A stretch of 64,000 bases of DNA. Source: Diplosphaera chodatii. Taxonomy: Eukaryota > Chlorophyta > Trebouxiophyceae > Prasiolales > Stichococcaceae. A program made the translations under genes and the position numbers. A model generated the notes under the pieces. It made no database searches, had not been told where the DNA came from, and worked only from the letters and a program-made list of their open reading frames with translations. Location of the stretch: contig JAALGY010000038.1 in NCBI GenBank assembly GCA_032358165.1, positions 1,364,001-1,428,000 of the forward strand, given 5' to 3'. Positions 46,378-58,700 of the stretch are shown in pieces (position 1 is the stretch's first letter; each line of letters starts with the position of its first letter).

Positions 46378-47483
46378 CGTCGCCCCCGATTGATGTAGTC
46401 AGCCGACCTACAGCGTGGCAAGTGAGCCTAGCTGAGTCGTCGCTAAAATGCAATTCAGTAAATATCAGGTGCTCTCAGGCGTGGATGGCGCAAAGGTACC
46501 GACTCGAAAATCAAGCATACGGCTGACCCGACCATCAGATCACAATTGTGATATCTCGCGTAAGAGCAGCCGCGTGAGTTCAAGCAGTCTATACATATCA
46601 ATAGACTTGCAACTAGAACTTCTCGTAGGTGCAGGCAGAGCGGAACTGCCGGGGCCAGGCGCACCGTGTGCGTGCGTGCAAATGTATCAAAGGAGCGAGC
46701 AAGTGACACCGGGTGATCTTCGGCCACCTCAAGACGTGACTTAGGAAGGCTGCAGCGCTTGCAGGATGTATCGTACAGTACATGCTACACGGTGGAGGCG
46801 ACACGGGTCGCGATGAAGCGTCGTCGACCTCGAGCGTTGCGCAGGGTCGATAGCGGGAACAGCAGAAGGGCTTTGCCGGCTCGAAACTCAATCTGCACGC
46901 CTGCGACCCGAGCGCTGGCAGGCACCCCTTTCATGCCCCGCCGCATGTCCTTGCAACCTTGACCGGCCTCTCTGCTAGTTTCATGTAGTCCAAGGTGGTG
47001 CATCTCTCGCGCATGCGGGCAGAGCGGCGGGCAGGAGGCGTCTCCCCTCTGTCATAGGCGCTAGCCGCTTGTGCGGAGCATACCCGATGCAGACGGTGAA
47101 GCTCCTGCGACTGGGATGTACAGAACATCTGAATTGAAACTGGATCGCCCAGCTGCTGCGCTGCCTGCTGACTGGATGAACAGCTGCCTCGCTGGCTAGC
47201 TGTATGCGAGGGCAGAACAGAGCCTGCATCCCGTATGCAACAACCCTGCTGCCACTGTGGAGACGTAAAATCCTCTTAAAGCTTCTGGCGGGCCATGTCC
47301 GGCAGGCCCATATGCTGCAGAGATTCCACTCAGCCATCGTGTGCAGATCGAGCTGCCAGCCGAAGCGTGCAGCATGCCTGATTTTCGATCACAGAGCTGC
47401 AAGGCGCCTGATGATACATGAAAAAAGCATCTGTGTGCTGGTACGCGGCCATCTGGCACTGTAGCCTGACTGCCGTCCCTGTC
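46378..47483. promoter_or_regulatory. Divergent intergenic region upstream of coiled-coil gene and bZIP gene
   Basis: About 1.1 kb with no recognisable coding segment. It may contain a 5' exon of the bZIP gene, because ATG 47484 immediately precedes a CAG that could also be a splice acceptor. Confidence 0.4.
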
Positions 47484-49238
47484 ATGCAGCGAGTCGGCCC
47501 CCAGCGTGCGGCCAAAGTGCAGGCCGCCAAAGTGCTGCGGGAGTCGTCGATAGACCTTCAGGAAGACATCGACGATGACGGCTCGTACGCCTCGCTGTAC
47601 ACGTCGAGCCAGGTGGGCAGCCGCGTGCTGTGTGACATGTCAATAAGGAGGCAGCAGCAGTGACTCATACTCGGAACTTGCACGTCTTTCCTGTCAAAAC
47701 ACACATAATTGCATGCAATGAAGCCATGCAACATCAAGAACCCTCTGTCGCACTGCAGGGCCGTCCCAAGCACCGGCGCGGCAGTGGCGGCGGCGGCCAC
47801 CTGCGTACAGATGTGTCGCCCAGCGGCAGGGAACGGTCCGAGGAGGAGGAGCAGGCCATCATCAACGCCATCAAGGACGAGAACACACGTTCGTGCGCGA
47901 TGAAGTGCGCTGACCGTTTTCGACCAGCTCAGCTCCCTGCCTGTGCTGCCTGCCGTGTGGCCGCCATGCCCGCTCGCCCTGCCTGCTAAGTTGTGGGACC
48001 TGCATCTTTAGACATACGGTCAGCGTGTCGTTGCAGCTGGCAGATTGGCAGGTTGGCATGTTTCATCCAACCTGGTTCTGCATATGTTGCAGGCGCTTCA
48101 AGAATCGTATTGCAGCCCGCAAGTCCAGGAAGCACAAGCTCGATGTCCTGGTCCAACTTCAGCAGGATGTAAGACGTCGCCGTGGCATGCATTGTCCTGT
48201 TGGTGACAATCTGTGACGAGGTGGCAACAATGCATGCAGGGTGACTAGCACGCTCCACACACGGCCTGCATGCATGCTGCATGAGCGTGTTGATGCCCTG
48301 CAGAATGATCACCTGAAGATCGAAAATGAGAGCCTGGAGGCCCAGATTGTGCGGATAGAGCGCAAGCTGCAGGCTAGGGAGCATCAAGTTGTGAGGATGC
48401 AGGTACTTGCTATGCTCGCACCCTCAGCATCAGTGTTGCAGCCCCTACACACAGGGGCGTAGGGCTGCTGAGATGGATGCACATGCTGTGGCCCTAGAAT
48501 GTCGCGCTGCAGAGCAGCGTCTTAGTGAACTGCAGAAGCAGCTGTACAGTCGCATCGACGACCTGTTCGGCAAGCTCAAGGAGGCGCACACCCATGCAGC
48601 GGCCGAGGGACAGCCACTCGACGGCTTCGAGCTGTTTGAGCAGTATGCTCAGCTGGGTGCAGGTGAGCTGATGTGAGCTGGTCTGCACCTCTGCAACTAT
48701 GATCGTCATAGTGGTATAGCCGCAGACATCAGCCTCACCAAGTGCAAGTCAGCATCGCTGTGACGTGCTCTGCTTGTATGTCCCAGACGATGTGCCTGAG
48801 GAGTTGCCGCTGCTGCGCTCGCCACTGGGCTTTGATGACTCACCGAGCCCCCAACACCGCTCCGACTCCCACAGCGAGGAGCTGCACGACTCGCCCTCTG
48901 CCCAGGCGCGCTGTTGTGCTGTGGTCGAGTTGTGAGGCATCCTGCCCTGTGATGTCACAACAGGTGCGCAACCCTGTGCCGCGGACTGCATGCATGTGCA
49001 GACATCCGGATGCCCTGCAATTGTGGACGACTGCTGAGGCTGTGTATCCTCGTGCATGCAGGCAGAGCTGCTCTTTGCCAACCCCAGCAACCAGTACGAC
49101 ACCACAGCAGGCCTGGAGGACTTCACCAGCAGTGGCTCGGAGCGACCATCCTGGCTCGACACTGACCTGGATGCTGGCAATGCCACCACCTCCGGACGTG
49201 CAACATCCACTGACGACCATGCTGCCATGTGCCTCTGA
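47484..49238 (+). CDS. bZIP transcription factor
   Basis: A DNA-binding nuclear regulator. Seven exons: 47484..47612, 47759..47892, 48093..48168, 48286..48402, 48473..48662, 48787..48905, 49062..49238, 313 residues. The basic region FKNRIAARKSRKHKLD carries the N-x7-R signature (N, then AARKSR). The zipper follows across the next exon (VLVQLQQDRVDALQNDHLKI, ENESLEAQIVRIERKLQ). A second helical block (RAAEQRLSELQKQLYSRIDD) and an acidic, Ser-rich C-terminus (LPLLRSPLGFDDSPSPQHRS; LEDFTSSGSERPSWLDTD) look like an activation domain. The start may be a few residues off, and intron 6 could begin at GC 48906 or GT 48924, both keeping phase. Target and pathway cannot be told from sequence. Confidence 0.85.
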
Positions 49239-49859
49239 GCTGATCAGCTAGCAGCCGCCTAGGTATGTTGCAGCACAGGCAGTGCAAGGCATTAGGGCCG
49301 ACATGGAGGAGGAGGAGAATCTACACATCATACGTTACATCAGCACCCATGGATTGACCTGACCATCACTGCGTCATTTATCATAGAGCGTCACGTCGCA
49401 GCCATAACGCTGCCAATGGCCATGTCTCGAGTGCGGGAGATGATGGGTACTGAAGAGTTGGCAGCAGCACCGCCAGTTGTTTGCTGCAGATCATGTACTT
49501 CTTCAGCAACACCGGAACGTTACCAGGTGGTTGAGTGTATACTATGGCATCGGTTTGCATGTCAACTGTGATGAACATCTCCTGACAAACAGACTGTAAC
49601 TAAAATGGGCGGCATCCTTCACTCTCTTTGTGTGCTGGTTCCACAGCTAGACATCATACAGTACCGCTAAATCGTGCTGCTGCACGCTGCTGCTCACTGC
49701 TCACATTCTTGGCATGCTGTTGCCCAGCCAAAATCCAACAGCAGGTCCTGTTTGAACACGAACTCCGCAATGATGAGGCCCACAATACATGCTGAAGCAG
49801 CAGTATTAGCGCCAGCCTGGAATCGCAAGCATGTCGCGTGGTTTTGAACTCGAGAAACC
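49239..49859. other. Convergent 3' gap between bZIP gene and thiamine-diphosphate carrier
   Basis: About 620 nt with elevated AT. A TGTAA near 49591 could end the bZIP transcript. No gene recognised. Confidence 0.4.
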
Positions 49860-51628
49860 TCATGGCACATGTCTCCGCTTCACACTGCCGACGGCTCGCT
49901 CGTCGCCAGGTGCTGCCTCCATCAGCGTGCGTATGCACAGCTCATAGGTGGCAAATGTGACGGCCGCTGCAGGCGCTGACTTCATGATGCTCGGGAGCGC
50001 ACCCTTGTATAGACCCCTCATGCCTGCCGAGCATGCAGCACAACTTACGGAGGCATTGCCGGTTGATGTGTATAGAAAGGGTGTGATGATGTAAAAGTGC
50101 CGCTGTTCGCTCACAGTGCTTGAGAAGCTCTCATGTATCTGGCGCACTGGCGAGCCATCACCTTCTGTGCGCCAGATGTTTGTCAGGCAGCTTGGTAAGG
50201 ACCTGACCAGTTCTGATGTGACAGCGGCGCCATACCTCTCTGACCGCTGTAAGCCTGCCACCTGCAACAGATACCCAGAAACGTGCAGCGTCGCTGCAAC
50301 ATCAGATCACCCAAGCACCAAGCTTGGTGGTCTGCTTCGTACATGACAAGGGTGCACATGAGGTGGGGCGAAAGACTGACACTGTCATCTTGCCTGAAAC
50401 CGCTTCTTGCAAACGTCCAGCGGGTGCGTGCCCAGCTTTGCAACTGTGCCTGCCAGCAGGCCGCACAGGAAATGCTGCAGGCTGCCGGCCTTTTCATTTT
50501 CGCTCGCTCGCCGGCCGTCAGGCATTGTGCCTCGTCTCTGCAAGCACCATATATGAGCTCGGCACCCAGCCAGCCTTGGCCCTGCCATGCAATGTAGGTG
50601 CATGTCCATTGGTGCTGTAGCACTGGCTACTGTGTTAACTCCGTATGACACACTACACTGGCGCACCCTGACTCTGTTGTACGCAGCATTGAGGCTGTCG
50701 TACAGCCCGAACTGCAGCGCTGAGTACGGGACAATCTCGATCATGGTAATGCCCAGCCCTCGATACAATCCCCGTACGCCATGCTGCTCAACTATGCCCC
50801 TCGCTGCTGCTGTGAGCCCTCTGTACACCTGTACATTAACACAGGCTGTGCCCCTGAGGAGGAGACCAACAATGTGAACCACAGAATTGAGCTCATTGTG
50901 CCTTGCAGGCAACTCGAACTGCCGCGAGCACCATTATGAAATGGTGTATGAAGCTGTTCATAAACTACATGGCTTGCTCAGCACCACTATGCTCACCTTG
51001 GGCTCTCCTTGTGCAGCTAGCGTGGTACGCAGCAGGTCGAAGGGGTACGATATGCAGGTTGCTGCTATGCCTGCGACCGCGCCAGAGGCGTAGGAGATCA
51101 GAGGCGCCGCCCGCGTGTCTGTCAGCTTCATCCGCCGCGCTGCAAGATTGACCTGCTGCAGCGTGACGAACTGCACCACCGTGTACGGCACGTACAGCAG
51201 CTGCCCTGCCAGCGTGCCACGCCAGAGTCCCTGCACATCAGGATTGGTGGCTGCATGTCAGCGGAGTGGTGCATCCGTGCAACACCAACAAGCAGTGGTA
51301 TCAACGGGCATGATGACAGACAAGCACTTGCACATCTTCTGCCACAACAAATGCCTCTTGGAATGCATTCAGGGTCGTGTTTGCTTGCCTGGATGCCCTC
51401 CTCCCGGACGATGGTCCGCAGCGCCTGACCCATGCTGGTGTACTTAGGCGGCAGCTGCCCCGGCAGCGCAGCAGCACCCTTGCGCAGGTGCGGTTCCAGC
51501 TGCACCTGAAATCGTATTTTCAGTACATCCAGCGGCCCTACTGCAAAGCGTGCCACACAGCCCGCAATCGCGCCGGCGCTGGCATCAACCCACGCCCGCT
51601 GACCACGCGACACTGTATCCCCGCCCAT
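49860..51628 (-). CDS. TPC: Mitochondrial thiamine diphosphate carrier (SLC25 family)
   Basis: It imports thiamine diphosphate into mitochondria for pyruvate and oxoglutarate dehydrogenases. Six exons: 51389..51628, 50997..51230, 50673..50828, 50394..50474, 50162..50261 and 49860..50023, 324 residues. Three carrier repeats are complete, each with the Px[DE]xx[KR] signature: GPLDVLKIRFQ, YPFDLLRTTLA and THPLDVCKKRFQ. The last, followed by VAGLQRSERYGAAV and GLYKGALPSIMKSAPAAAVT, is the diagnostic plant TPC wording. Two introns begin with GC rather than GT (gcaagc at 51388 and gcaaga at 50393); both joins are exactly where homologues continue without gaps (EEGIQ/GLWRG and KKRFQ/VAGLQ). Other SLC25 carriers with related repeats (e.g. 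CoA carriers) are a less likely alternative. Confidence 0.9.
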
Positions 51629-52334
51629 GAGAGCCTACAAATGTACCGGCAAATGATGTGCAACGCTTGCCCCAACAGCCGCAAGCTGAGAGTATTCACT
51701 CACAGTCTCCGCAAGCTGCGGCGGCAGTAGGCAAATCATGTGCAACCGGCGCCTGCAGTGCAAACCTGCATCCCTGACATTCTTCAGAGTTGAAGCAGAA
51801 TGTTGATCGCGAAATGTAAGTGTGCACCGTTACAGGCCATGATGCATGGCGCCAGCCATATTAGTCATCATTTCGGCTCCAACACAAACTTCAGGTGCAG
51901 CCCTTCGATTCACACTTTTCAGCTTACCGCATGACCACCTGATCAAGTTTGGCTTGACAGGCTGTAAGTGCTGGGTCCCTGAGATTGTACCGGTTGCATA
52001 GCACCTTGGTACTTTTGCACCTGCGCCACCCGAGGTCAGACCAGCGTGCATGCCGCCCGTGTCTCAATATCACATCGTAGGGCTCCGGTTGCTACGCGGC
52101 TGCATGTGACCATTGCTGCTAGGGGCCTGGAAGGACGCCACCTGCACACCTCGACATGCCGCTGAGACTCGGGCATGACCACTAGCAGGTAGAGCACACA
52201 ATGCTGTATCTGGTACCAGATTCAAGTGCGCCCTGCTGGAGCATGCATAGCTGTGCTTCCGCATACCGTTTTGCAACCATGCGCAGGCACAGCGTGGTGC
52301 CTGCAGCGGGCCCGGTGGGGGTGCCGGAGCCTGA
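51629..52334. promoter_or_regulatory. Divergent intergenic region between thiamine-diphosphate carrier and TAF7
   Basis: About 700 nt. No TPP riboswitch-like structure was recognised by eye, though I could not fold the sequence. No coding segment seen. Confidence 0.4.
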
Positions 52335-53624
52335 ATGGCGGAGGCCCTGGAGGAGCAGTACCTGCTGCGGGTGCAGGACCGGGGCCTGGCCGCACGCCTC
52401 AACCGCGTGCTGCAGGAGGACGCCGCCGCACGGCCTGCAGATGCCGACATCAAGCTGGACTTCGTAGGTACAAGCAACATCTGGTGCCCTTGGCACTCCA
52501 GCATCTGCTCCTACTGCCGCTACAACCATGTTGCGTATCGAACTTCCAGCCTGCAACTTGAAACGTTGACTGGACTGCAGCGGACGGGCAGCCAGGTACC
52601 TTCAGGGTGGGCGGTGAGGCGTTTCCGGTGCATGTGCTGAATCTGCCGACAATCGTGGAGTCATACAAGACGTACGATGACATCCACCTGGTCAAATCCA
52701 ACGATGTTGGGCAGGTGCAAGCACCTTCGTGGCATGCCTCAGCCCGTCATTGTTCTGGAGTGGATCTGGCGACATGATGCGTGTTTGTAGCCAGACTGCA
52801 CCAGAACGTGCCACTCTTCCTGTCTCACCTGGCTGAGTCTCACCACAGATGCTGCTGGTGACGGAGAAGGATGCTGTGGCGCCAACCTACGACGAGGCAC
52901 GCCACGGCCTGACGCCGCCGATGCGCGATGCGAGGCAGCGGCACTTTCGGCCGCTGCCCACCGTTCCTCCGGCCCTGGTCTCTAAAACAGAGCAGGACCT
53001 GCTGGCCATCCTGGCGGTGCGTGTTCTGTCCCTGCTTGCACATATGCAGTAATCGTCCCAAGAGAGCATTCTGCCTTGCATCCCGTCTGCATGCTGTTTC
53101 CAGCTCTCCTCCCAACCGAAATGTCACTGCAATTTTGTGCAGGGTGGCGCCCCAGACGGGGTGGAGTTCGTAGATGAGGAGGAGGAGTATGTGGTGGATG
53201 AGCAGGGGCGCGGCAGCTGGCAGCCAGCGCGGCCGCTGGCCAAGCCCGCGCCCAAGGCTCCGCGCCAAAAGGGACAGCGCAAGGTGAGGGTGCAGGTGCA
53301 GACACATGTCCCATTGTGCCTTACCCGGCAGCAGCTGGCATGCAGCAGCTCAGCAGCGGCTTGAGCAGTGCCCCAGGGTTGCAGCTGTTAATCATGAAGT
53401 TGCAATTTTTCTCGGATCGTCTGCGTCACACACAATACTGAAGCTCTGTTGTGATCGCTGGCCAGCCACCGGGACCACGCAGCAAGAAAGCAAAGGCGGC
53501 AAAGGAACCCACGGGCGCAGCAGCTAGTGCTGGCACCTCTGCCAAGGCGAGCGGCGCTGTGCAGTCAGCGGTGCTGCCTGCACAAGCGCCGGTGCTGGAC
53601 GCTGCCGCTCCTGAGGAGATCTGA
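52335..53624 (+). CDS. TAF7: TFIID subunit TAF7
   Basis: A TAF of the general transcription factor TFIID that contacts TAF1. Five exons: 52335..52467, 52581..52714, 52849..53016, 53143..53283 and 53466..53624, 244 residues. The TAF7 N-terminal domain is recognisable: EEQYLLRVQDRGLAARLNRV, DGQPGTFRVGGEAFPVHVLN, LPTIVESYKTYDDIHLVKSN, then MLLVTEKDAVAP and ARHGLTPPMRDARQRHF, the counterpart of HGITLPLKNVRKRRF. The C-terminal half is acidic (EFVDEEEEYVVDEQ) and then Lys/Ala-rich and disordered, ending APEEI. ATG 52335 gives a start in line with the domain's beginning. Convergent with the FtsJ-type gene, 146 nt apart. Confidence 0.9.
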
Positions 53625-53770
53625 AAGGGCAGCTATTGGATAGTGAGGGTCTTCTCAATGGCGATCTGCCACGAATGTACAGTTATCAAGCCAGCTGGAC
53701 TGCAAAGCAGCGTAGTTTATGGGACGTTCACCCACAGAAGGATGTGAATGGTATTTCTGTACATTACGTC

Positions 53771-54947
53771 CTATGCGTCATGGCAGTGAAGGCCGACAAC
53801 GTACATCTCCCTCGACTCCCTCCTGGTCGCCTCCGGCCGTACACGGACCACCCTCTGAAAGTGTGGCTTTAGCTGCTGAGTGAACTCTGACATGCCTTGC
53901 CCCTGCGCAGCAGAGTTTGGCCTCAGCATCTGATGTCTTATGATGGGTCCCCGTACAGCACAGCACGCAGAAACTTGGGCATCAGCAGCAGATGTGCTGC
54001 AGAGTATCAACTGCGCTGGCCACAGTCGCACTATTGCCTTTCGCTCACAAAACAGCATTGGTGAGCCGGCTTGCAGACGTCCTTGTCAAGCCCTTCGACC
54101 CACTGATGACTGTCCATGGGCGTCCTTTAGTGGCAGCAGCTACGGACTCCTTACTGTGGTTTGTCCACCAGATTATGCCATGCTGTCTCACAGCTCTGCT
54201 GGCACAAAAGTGCTTCACCTCCAGCAGCTTCACCACAAGGTTGCCGCGCGGCGCCAGCAGCCGGTCAGGTCCTCCCAGCGCCAGGTCTGCAGCGTACTGC
54301 GCTAGATCTAGAGACTGCGCGGCATCGGACGCGGCAATGCCGGATGTGGACGGCGCCATATCCGACAACACAGCGCCGAAACCCATCACACCCCTGCGAA
54401 CCAGATCCTCGGCTGCTTTCGTACAAACAACATACACGCTGCAGTTCACGGATCAGGGGTTGCACGCTGCATCTCCTAGTCATGCAGTGAGGCCACGTGG
54501 CCTGCCTGTGCATGTACTGCCCGCCGCTCACTTTGGTAGCAGGGTCCGCAGCGTCGCAGCGCGTACAGTCTGCACGTCAGCGTGCAGCAGGTGCACACGG
54601 CCTGCGTCGATGTGACGCTCCGGCAGCTGGCAGTCCTGGATGTCAAGGCCCACGACACGACCGCCGCGCTGCGATGGCCCGATGCTCTGGCACGCCACCT
54701 GTAGCCAGGAGCCTGGGCAGCAGCCCAAGTCCAGGACGCAGCTACCTGCATGACGTTTCAGAGCATATGGTCCTCCTAGCTCATCGATGAGAAGCAGGCA
54801 GCAGCATGTTCGTCCAGCGATCATATGCACGCCATTGTACGAGCCGCACGCACCCAGCGGAATCACCCTAAACTTTTTCTGAAGCTCCAGCAATTTGTAG
54901 GCAGAGCGTGCGACGTAGCCTTCAGCCTGATCATACACAAGATGCAT
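53771..54947 (-). CDS. FtsJ/RrmJ-type 2'-O-ribose rRNA methyltransferase, probably organellar
   Basis: It methylates the 2'-OH of large-subunit rRNA (bacterial RrmJ, mitochondrial MRM2). Exons 54854..54926, 54532..54745, 54219..54393 and 53771..53902 join in phase. The SAM loop is VLDLGCCPGSWLQVA, and the K-D-K-E catalytic tetrad is visible: Lys in RSAYKLLEL, Asp in SDMAPST, Lys in LVVKLLE and Glu in RRESREMYVVG. The 5' end is not settled: an in-frame ATG at 54947 (MHLVYDQAEGYVARSAYKLL) gives a short cytosolic-type start, but an organellar presequence exon further upstream (up to 55.1 kb) is plausible since homologues have about 10-20 more residues before ARSAYKL. The body is bacterial/organellar in type rather than the nuclear SPB1 or cytosolic TRM7 type. 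Confidence 0.85.
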
Positions 54948-55726
54948 CAGTCTATGGCCGGCTGAGGGCATGTATACATGCATGTGCATGCCGCTGTGCC
55001 GCAGCATGCTTCACCTTTGCCAATCTCAGGAACCTGTCTGCCGGCCCAATGCGTCTGCTCATGCGCACTTACTGTCGCTGACACGGCTTCTACATGCCAA
55101 AATGGAAATGGCATCTCTGCATGGCACCATGGGTCCATGGCATGGCCAAGTCTGGCTCATTGTGACTTTGACAGGTAGATCTCTAATCGTGAGCTTTGGC
55201 CAGTCCAATGAAGGGCCAGACACCCTGGGCCAATGTGATATGCTGTGGATCGACGAACAGCAGCATCGCGAGGAATCGTGGCCCAGCAAAGTGCAACACC
55301 ATATCAGTAGCATTGCCACATTGGTCCCTACAGGTAATGTTGCACCAGACAATCCAATAAGTCACGCATGTGTCAATCGCATGTTGTAGGTGCCGCTCTC
55401 GGCAGCATCCAGTTTCGATTCAGCTCAAACCGCATCACCCAGTGGACATGTACAAAGAGAGTGCCAGACAGAGCGGTCTATGGCAGCACTTGTCGCAGAT
55501 TTGCTGACTGGCCGTGTCACAACAGCAAGTCTTGCTGTACATCCCAGGTGCAGGCGGCGTGCTCCTGGCGATGCTATGATCACCAGGCGGGGGCGACCAC
55601 CTCAGGAGGCATTACGACGCGCCGTGCACGTGGCCACGTGGTCGCCTGCATTTAACGCCAGTGCTATCTGATGAAGCGGCTGTACACTCTCGCGAAACTG
55701 CTGCGGTATACATCGGGACCATTCCA
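54948..55726. other. Intergenic, upstream of FtsJ-type gene and downstream of ZnT9-like gene
   Basis: About 780 nt. It may contain the first exon of the FtsJ-type gene. No supported coding segment or RNA gene seen. Confidence 0.35.
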
Positions 55727-58700
55727 TCAAGCAGGGTAATATGTTGCAGTCACCTGGCCTCGGTCCGTCTCCAGGTCCACATATCGCACGCCTGGGTTGA
55801 TGCGCTGGATCTCAGTTTCGATGCGGTCGACCTCTGCTCCAACTGCGTTGATGATCTCCTCTCCTGCACAACACGGATCATGCATGGAGTGTGTACCACG
55901 ATGTTCCAGACAGAGTCTGATCTCATACCTGTGAATCTGCATCGTCAGCATCTATGCCCGAGGTACTCAAAGCGCACAGCTGCCCTCAACATACTGTCGT
56001 GCATGTCTGAGGCGCCACACAGTTGAGTTCCCGTGCCTGATGACCACTGGGTCCACGTCCAAAAACCAGCCCAACCCCAAGGGATATATGCGTAGGCAGT
56101 GGAGACAGCTACAGCGGGGCGCACGCACCATACGCCTTGAGCGCGTGGTCCAGCTCCATGTCGTTCTTGGAGGCGGCCTGAATTCGGCGCAGCAGCGACG
56201 CCCGTCCCGCGCCATTCATGTGCCGCTGCACCACCTCCTCCCCCAGGAAGTCTGCGCCCACAGCAGGTGGCACTGGTCGCCAATCGCTGTGGCGGATAAC
56301 ACTCGTCTGGAAACCATGAGACCCCAAGGGCCCAGTTTGTGCTGCTGTCCAGCCTCAGACAGGACAATTTTGAAGAACAGCAGAGCCCTATAGCTCAGCA
56401 AATCAGAAGCGAGCACTTCATTGCTGGATTCAGGCCATGCAGGGCTGCACAAAGATGGGCGCACCAATCTCTGCCTTGAACCGGAAGATGCCTGGCCCAA
56501 TCTCCTCGCTCTTTGCATCATACACAGCCTGCAAAGCAGCATGCACTCGCCTTGACCGGTGGTTCAAGAACAGCACCGTGAGCGTGGGACTCGCTTCTCA
56601 AGAGTAATGTACCAGGCGCCTGCAGTGTGCGCACCTCAACCACAGGGTCGGCCTCCAGGTGCCTGATGATGTCCTGCATGTCCTTTGAGTCCATGGAGCG
56701 GCCTGCGGCAGCGGGAATCGCACACAGCTTTGCATCCGGGGTGATGTGCAGCAGACGGGAGGAAGGATGCATGGAGCCTTGAGCGGCATATGTTGACATT
56801 GCCTTGGAGGACGTGGTTGGGGGCCCCTGCCGACAGCGTCAAGTGGGCATGGGCTTAGGGCGCACCAATGAGCATCTGGCGGTTGCGGGAGATGAGGAAC
56901 CAGGCGGTGGCGCCCATCATGGCGCCCACACAGATGGACCCAATGCTGTCCCACATGACCATGCCCGTGAAGTGCACCAGGCCCGTGCACGCCCCTGCGT
57001 TGCGGTTGACAGCAGTCACTTGGCACTCGTGGGTTACAGACAGCTGTCCATTGCAGGTAGACACCCATGCCAGGCTGCCGCAAACACTGCAAAGCTGAGG
57101 GTGCACATGCCATTGGAGCTTTCAATGCGATGCAGTACTACGGACACCAAAGCTGCCTGACAGTCATGCCCATGCAGCGATCGATCAGGCTGACCCGCAA
57201 CGATGAGGCCGGCGCAGGCGCCGGCGTCCTCCATCATGACGGCCACACTGGTGGGGTCGATGCCGCGCCTGACGTACTCCATGAAGGACAGGCCCGCGAT
57301 CTCCGCGCCCTCGCGGACCGAGCGGATCGCCACCAGCAGCGACGCACCCTCGAGCAGCAGCGACACGCCCAGCACTGCGGCCATCGGCAGGTTGCACCCT
57401 CTGAAGAGGTGCCAGAGGCACAGCACAAAGCGCTGCACGGGGCTGCGCCACACAGTGCAAGCAGGCCCGGCACATCCAGTCGTACGTGACACTTCCCTGC
57501 CAGCTGATGTACAAAAACCTCCAAGGGCCAGCATCCTGACGGAAGCCGTGTGCACCCTCAGATCTGCTCCAAAGCACCTGCGATGCTCCAGCCGAGGTGC
57601 TCCACGGGCTCCGGCGTCAGGAGGCCCGCGCAGCCGTGCCACACCGAGACGCCCGCCCCCAGGCAGAAGATGCCCACCGCGGAGATGAGGCTGAACACAA
57701 ACTTGTCGCGCATGTAGCCGTACGGGTGCAGCTTGGTGGGCTTGCGCTTGGCGCGCGTGATGCCCACCCACAGCAGCGCCTGCGCAATGCACCACGACAT
57801 GCTCGAGTGCAGCGCCTGATGTGGCAGCTGGAGGGCTTGCTGCTGAAGCGTTCGATTTGAGTGACAGGACTCAGAGCGTCGCACAAGTGCGGGGTCACGT
57901 CGCGAAGTAGCACGTTGCAGTGCGTGCCTGGTTGCAGACGTCCGCCAATGAATGAATGGCCTCCGCAAAGAGAGCACTGCAGGACAGGTGTGCCCATCAT
58001 CGATGCAAATCCCTGCAGAAGTCACTGGTCCCAAGCTATGCAATGCTTCTCGGTGCACTTCACGTGGTGCTACATGACTCACTTGCTGCCGGTGAACGAG
58101 AAGACCCCAAGCTTCGCCAGGAAAATTGCCAGATTGGTGCCAATGGCTGCACACAGGAAGGTAGAAAGGTTGAGCACCACAGCAGTGGCTGTTGTAGGCG
58201 GCATTCATACCTACAGGACAGTAAAGGATCAAGTAGTAGCATGAGGCTGCTGTGGACTGCCCCGTGGTCCACGCCCCGTGGTCCACGCTCACCAACATTC
58301 ACGGTGTGCAGCTCGCGCCGCAGCGATGCCTTCTCTTTACGTGCCTCTGCAAGCGGCTGCGGCAGAGCATAGTCCTCTGACAGGTTCACCAGTAGCCTGC
58401 GGTCTGTCACGTCCTCTGGCCTGTCGACACAGATCCCCACCGTCACTGATCTGAGGCTTTCTTGAAGTGTCCGGCATGCGAGCGTCGTACGCCGCAGTTG
58501 GTATTCCTGATATGGTGGCCTACCTGTCAAACGCATCGTCCTGGCTCCGATCAGGCCGTCCAGTCCAGAGGCTGAAATGCTGTGCTGCAGACAGTTGCCT
58601 CGTGTGCTGCCATCGATGCCTGCTGTGCCGCCAATGTTGACTGCTGGTGCTGCCCATGCTCCCGCATGAATGCGGTCTGCTGGGGATGGTGCTCCCCGGC

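Noticed and set aside
51629..52334. A possible TPP riboswitch near the thiamine-diphosphate carrier
   Set aside because: The conserved CUGAGA and P4/P5 elements were not recognised by eye in the upstream region, and known algal TPP riboswitches sit in introns of thiamine biosynthesis genes.
57034..57795. A 253-residue frame on the same strand as ZnT9-like, running through introns
   Set aside because: It passes through two ZnT9-like exons, in frame in only part of its length; the spliced model with intact helices explains the coding signal.
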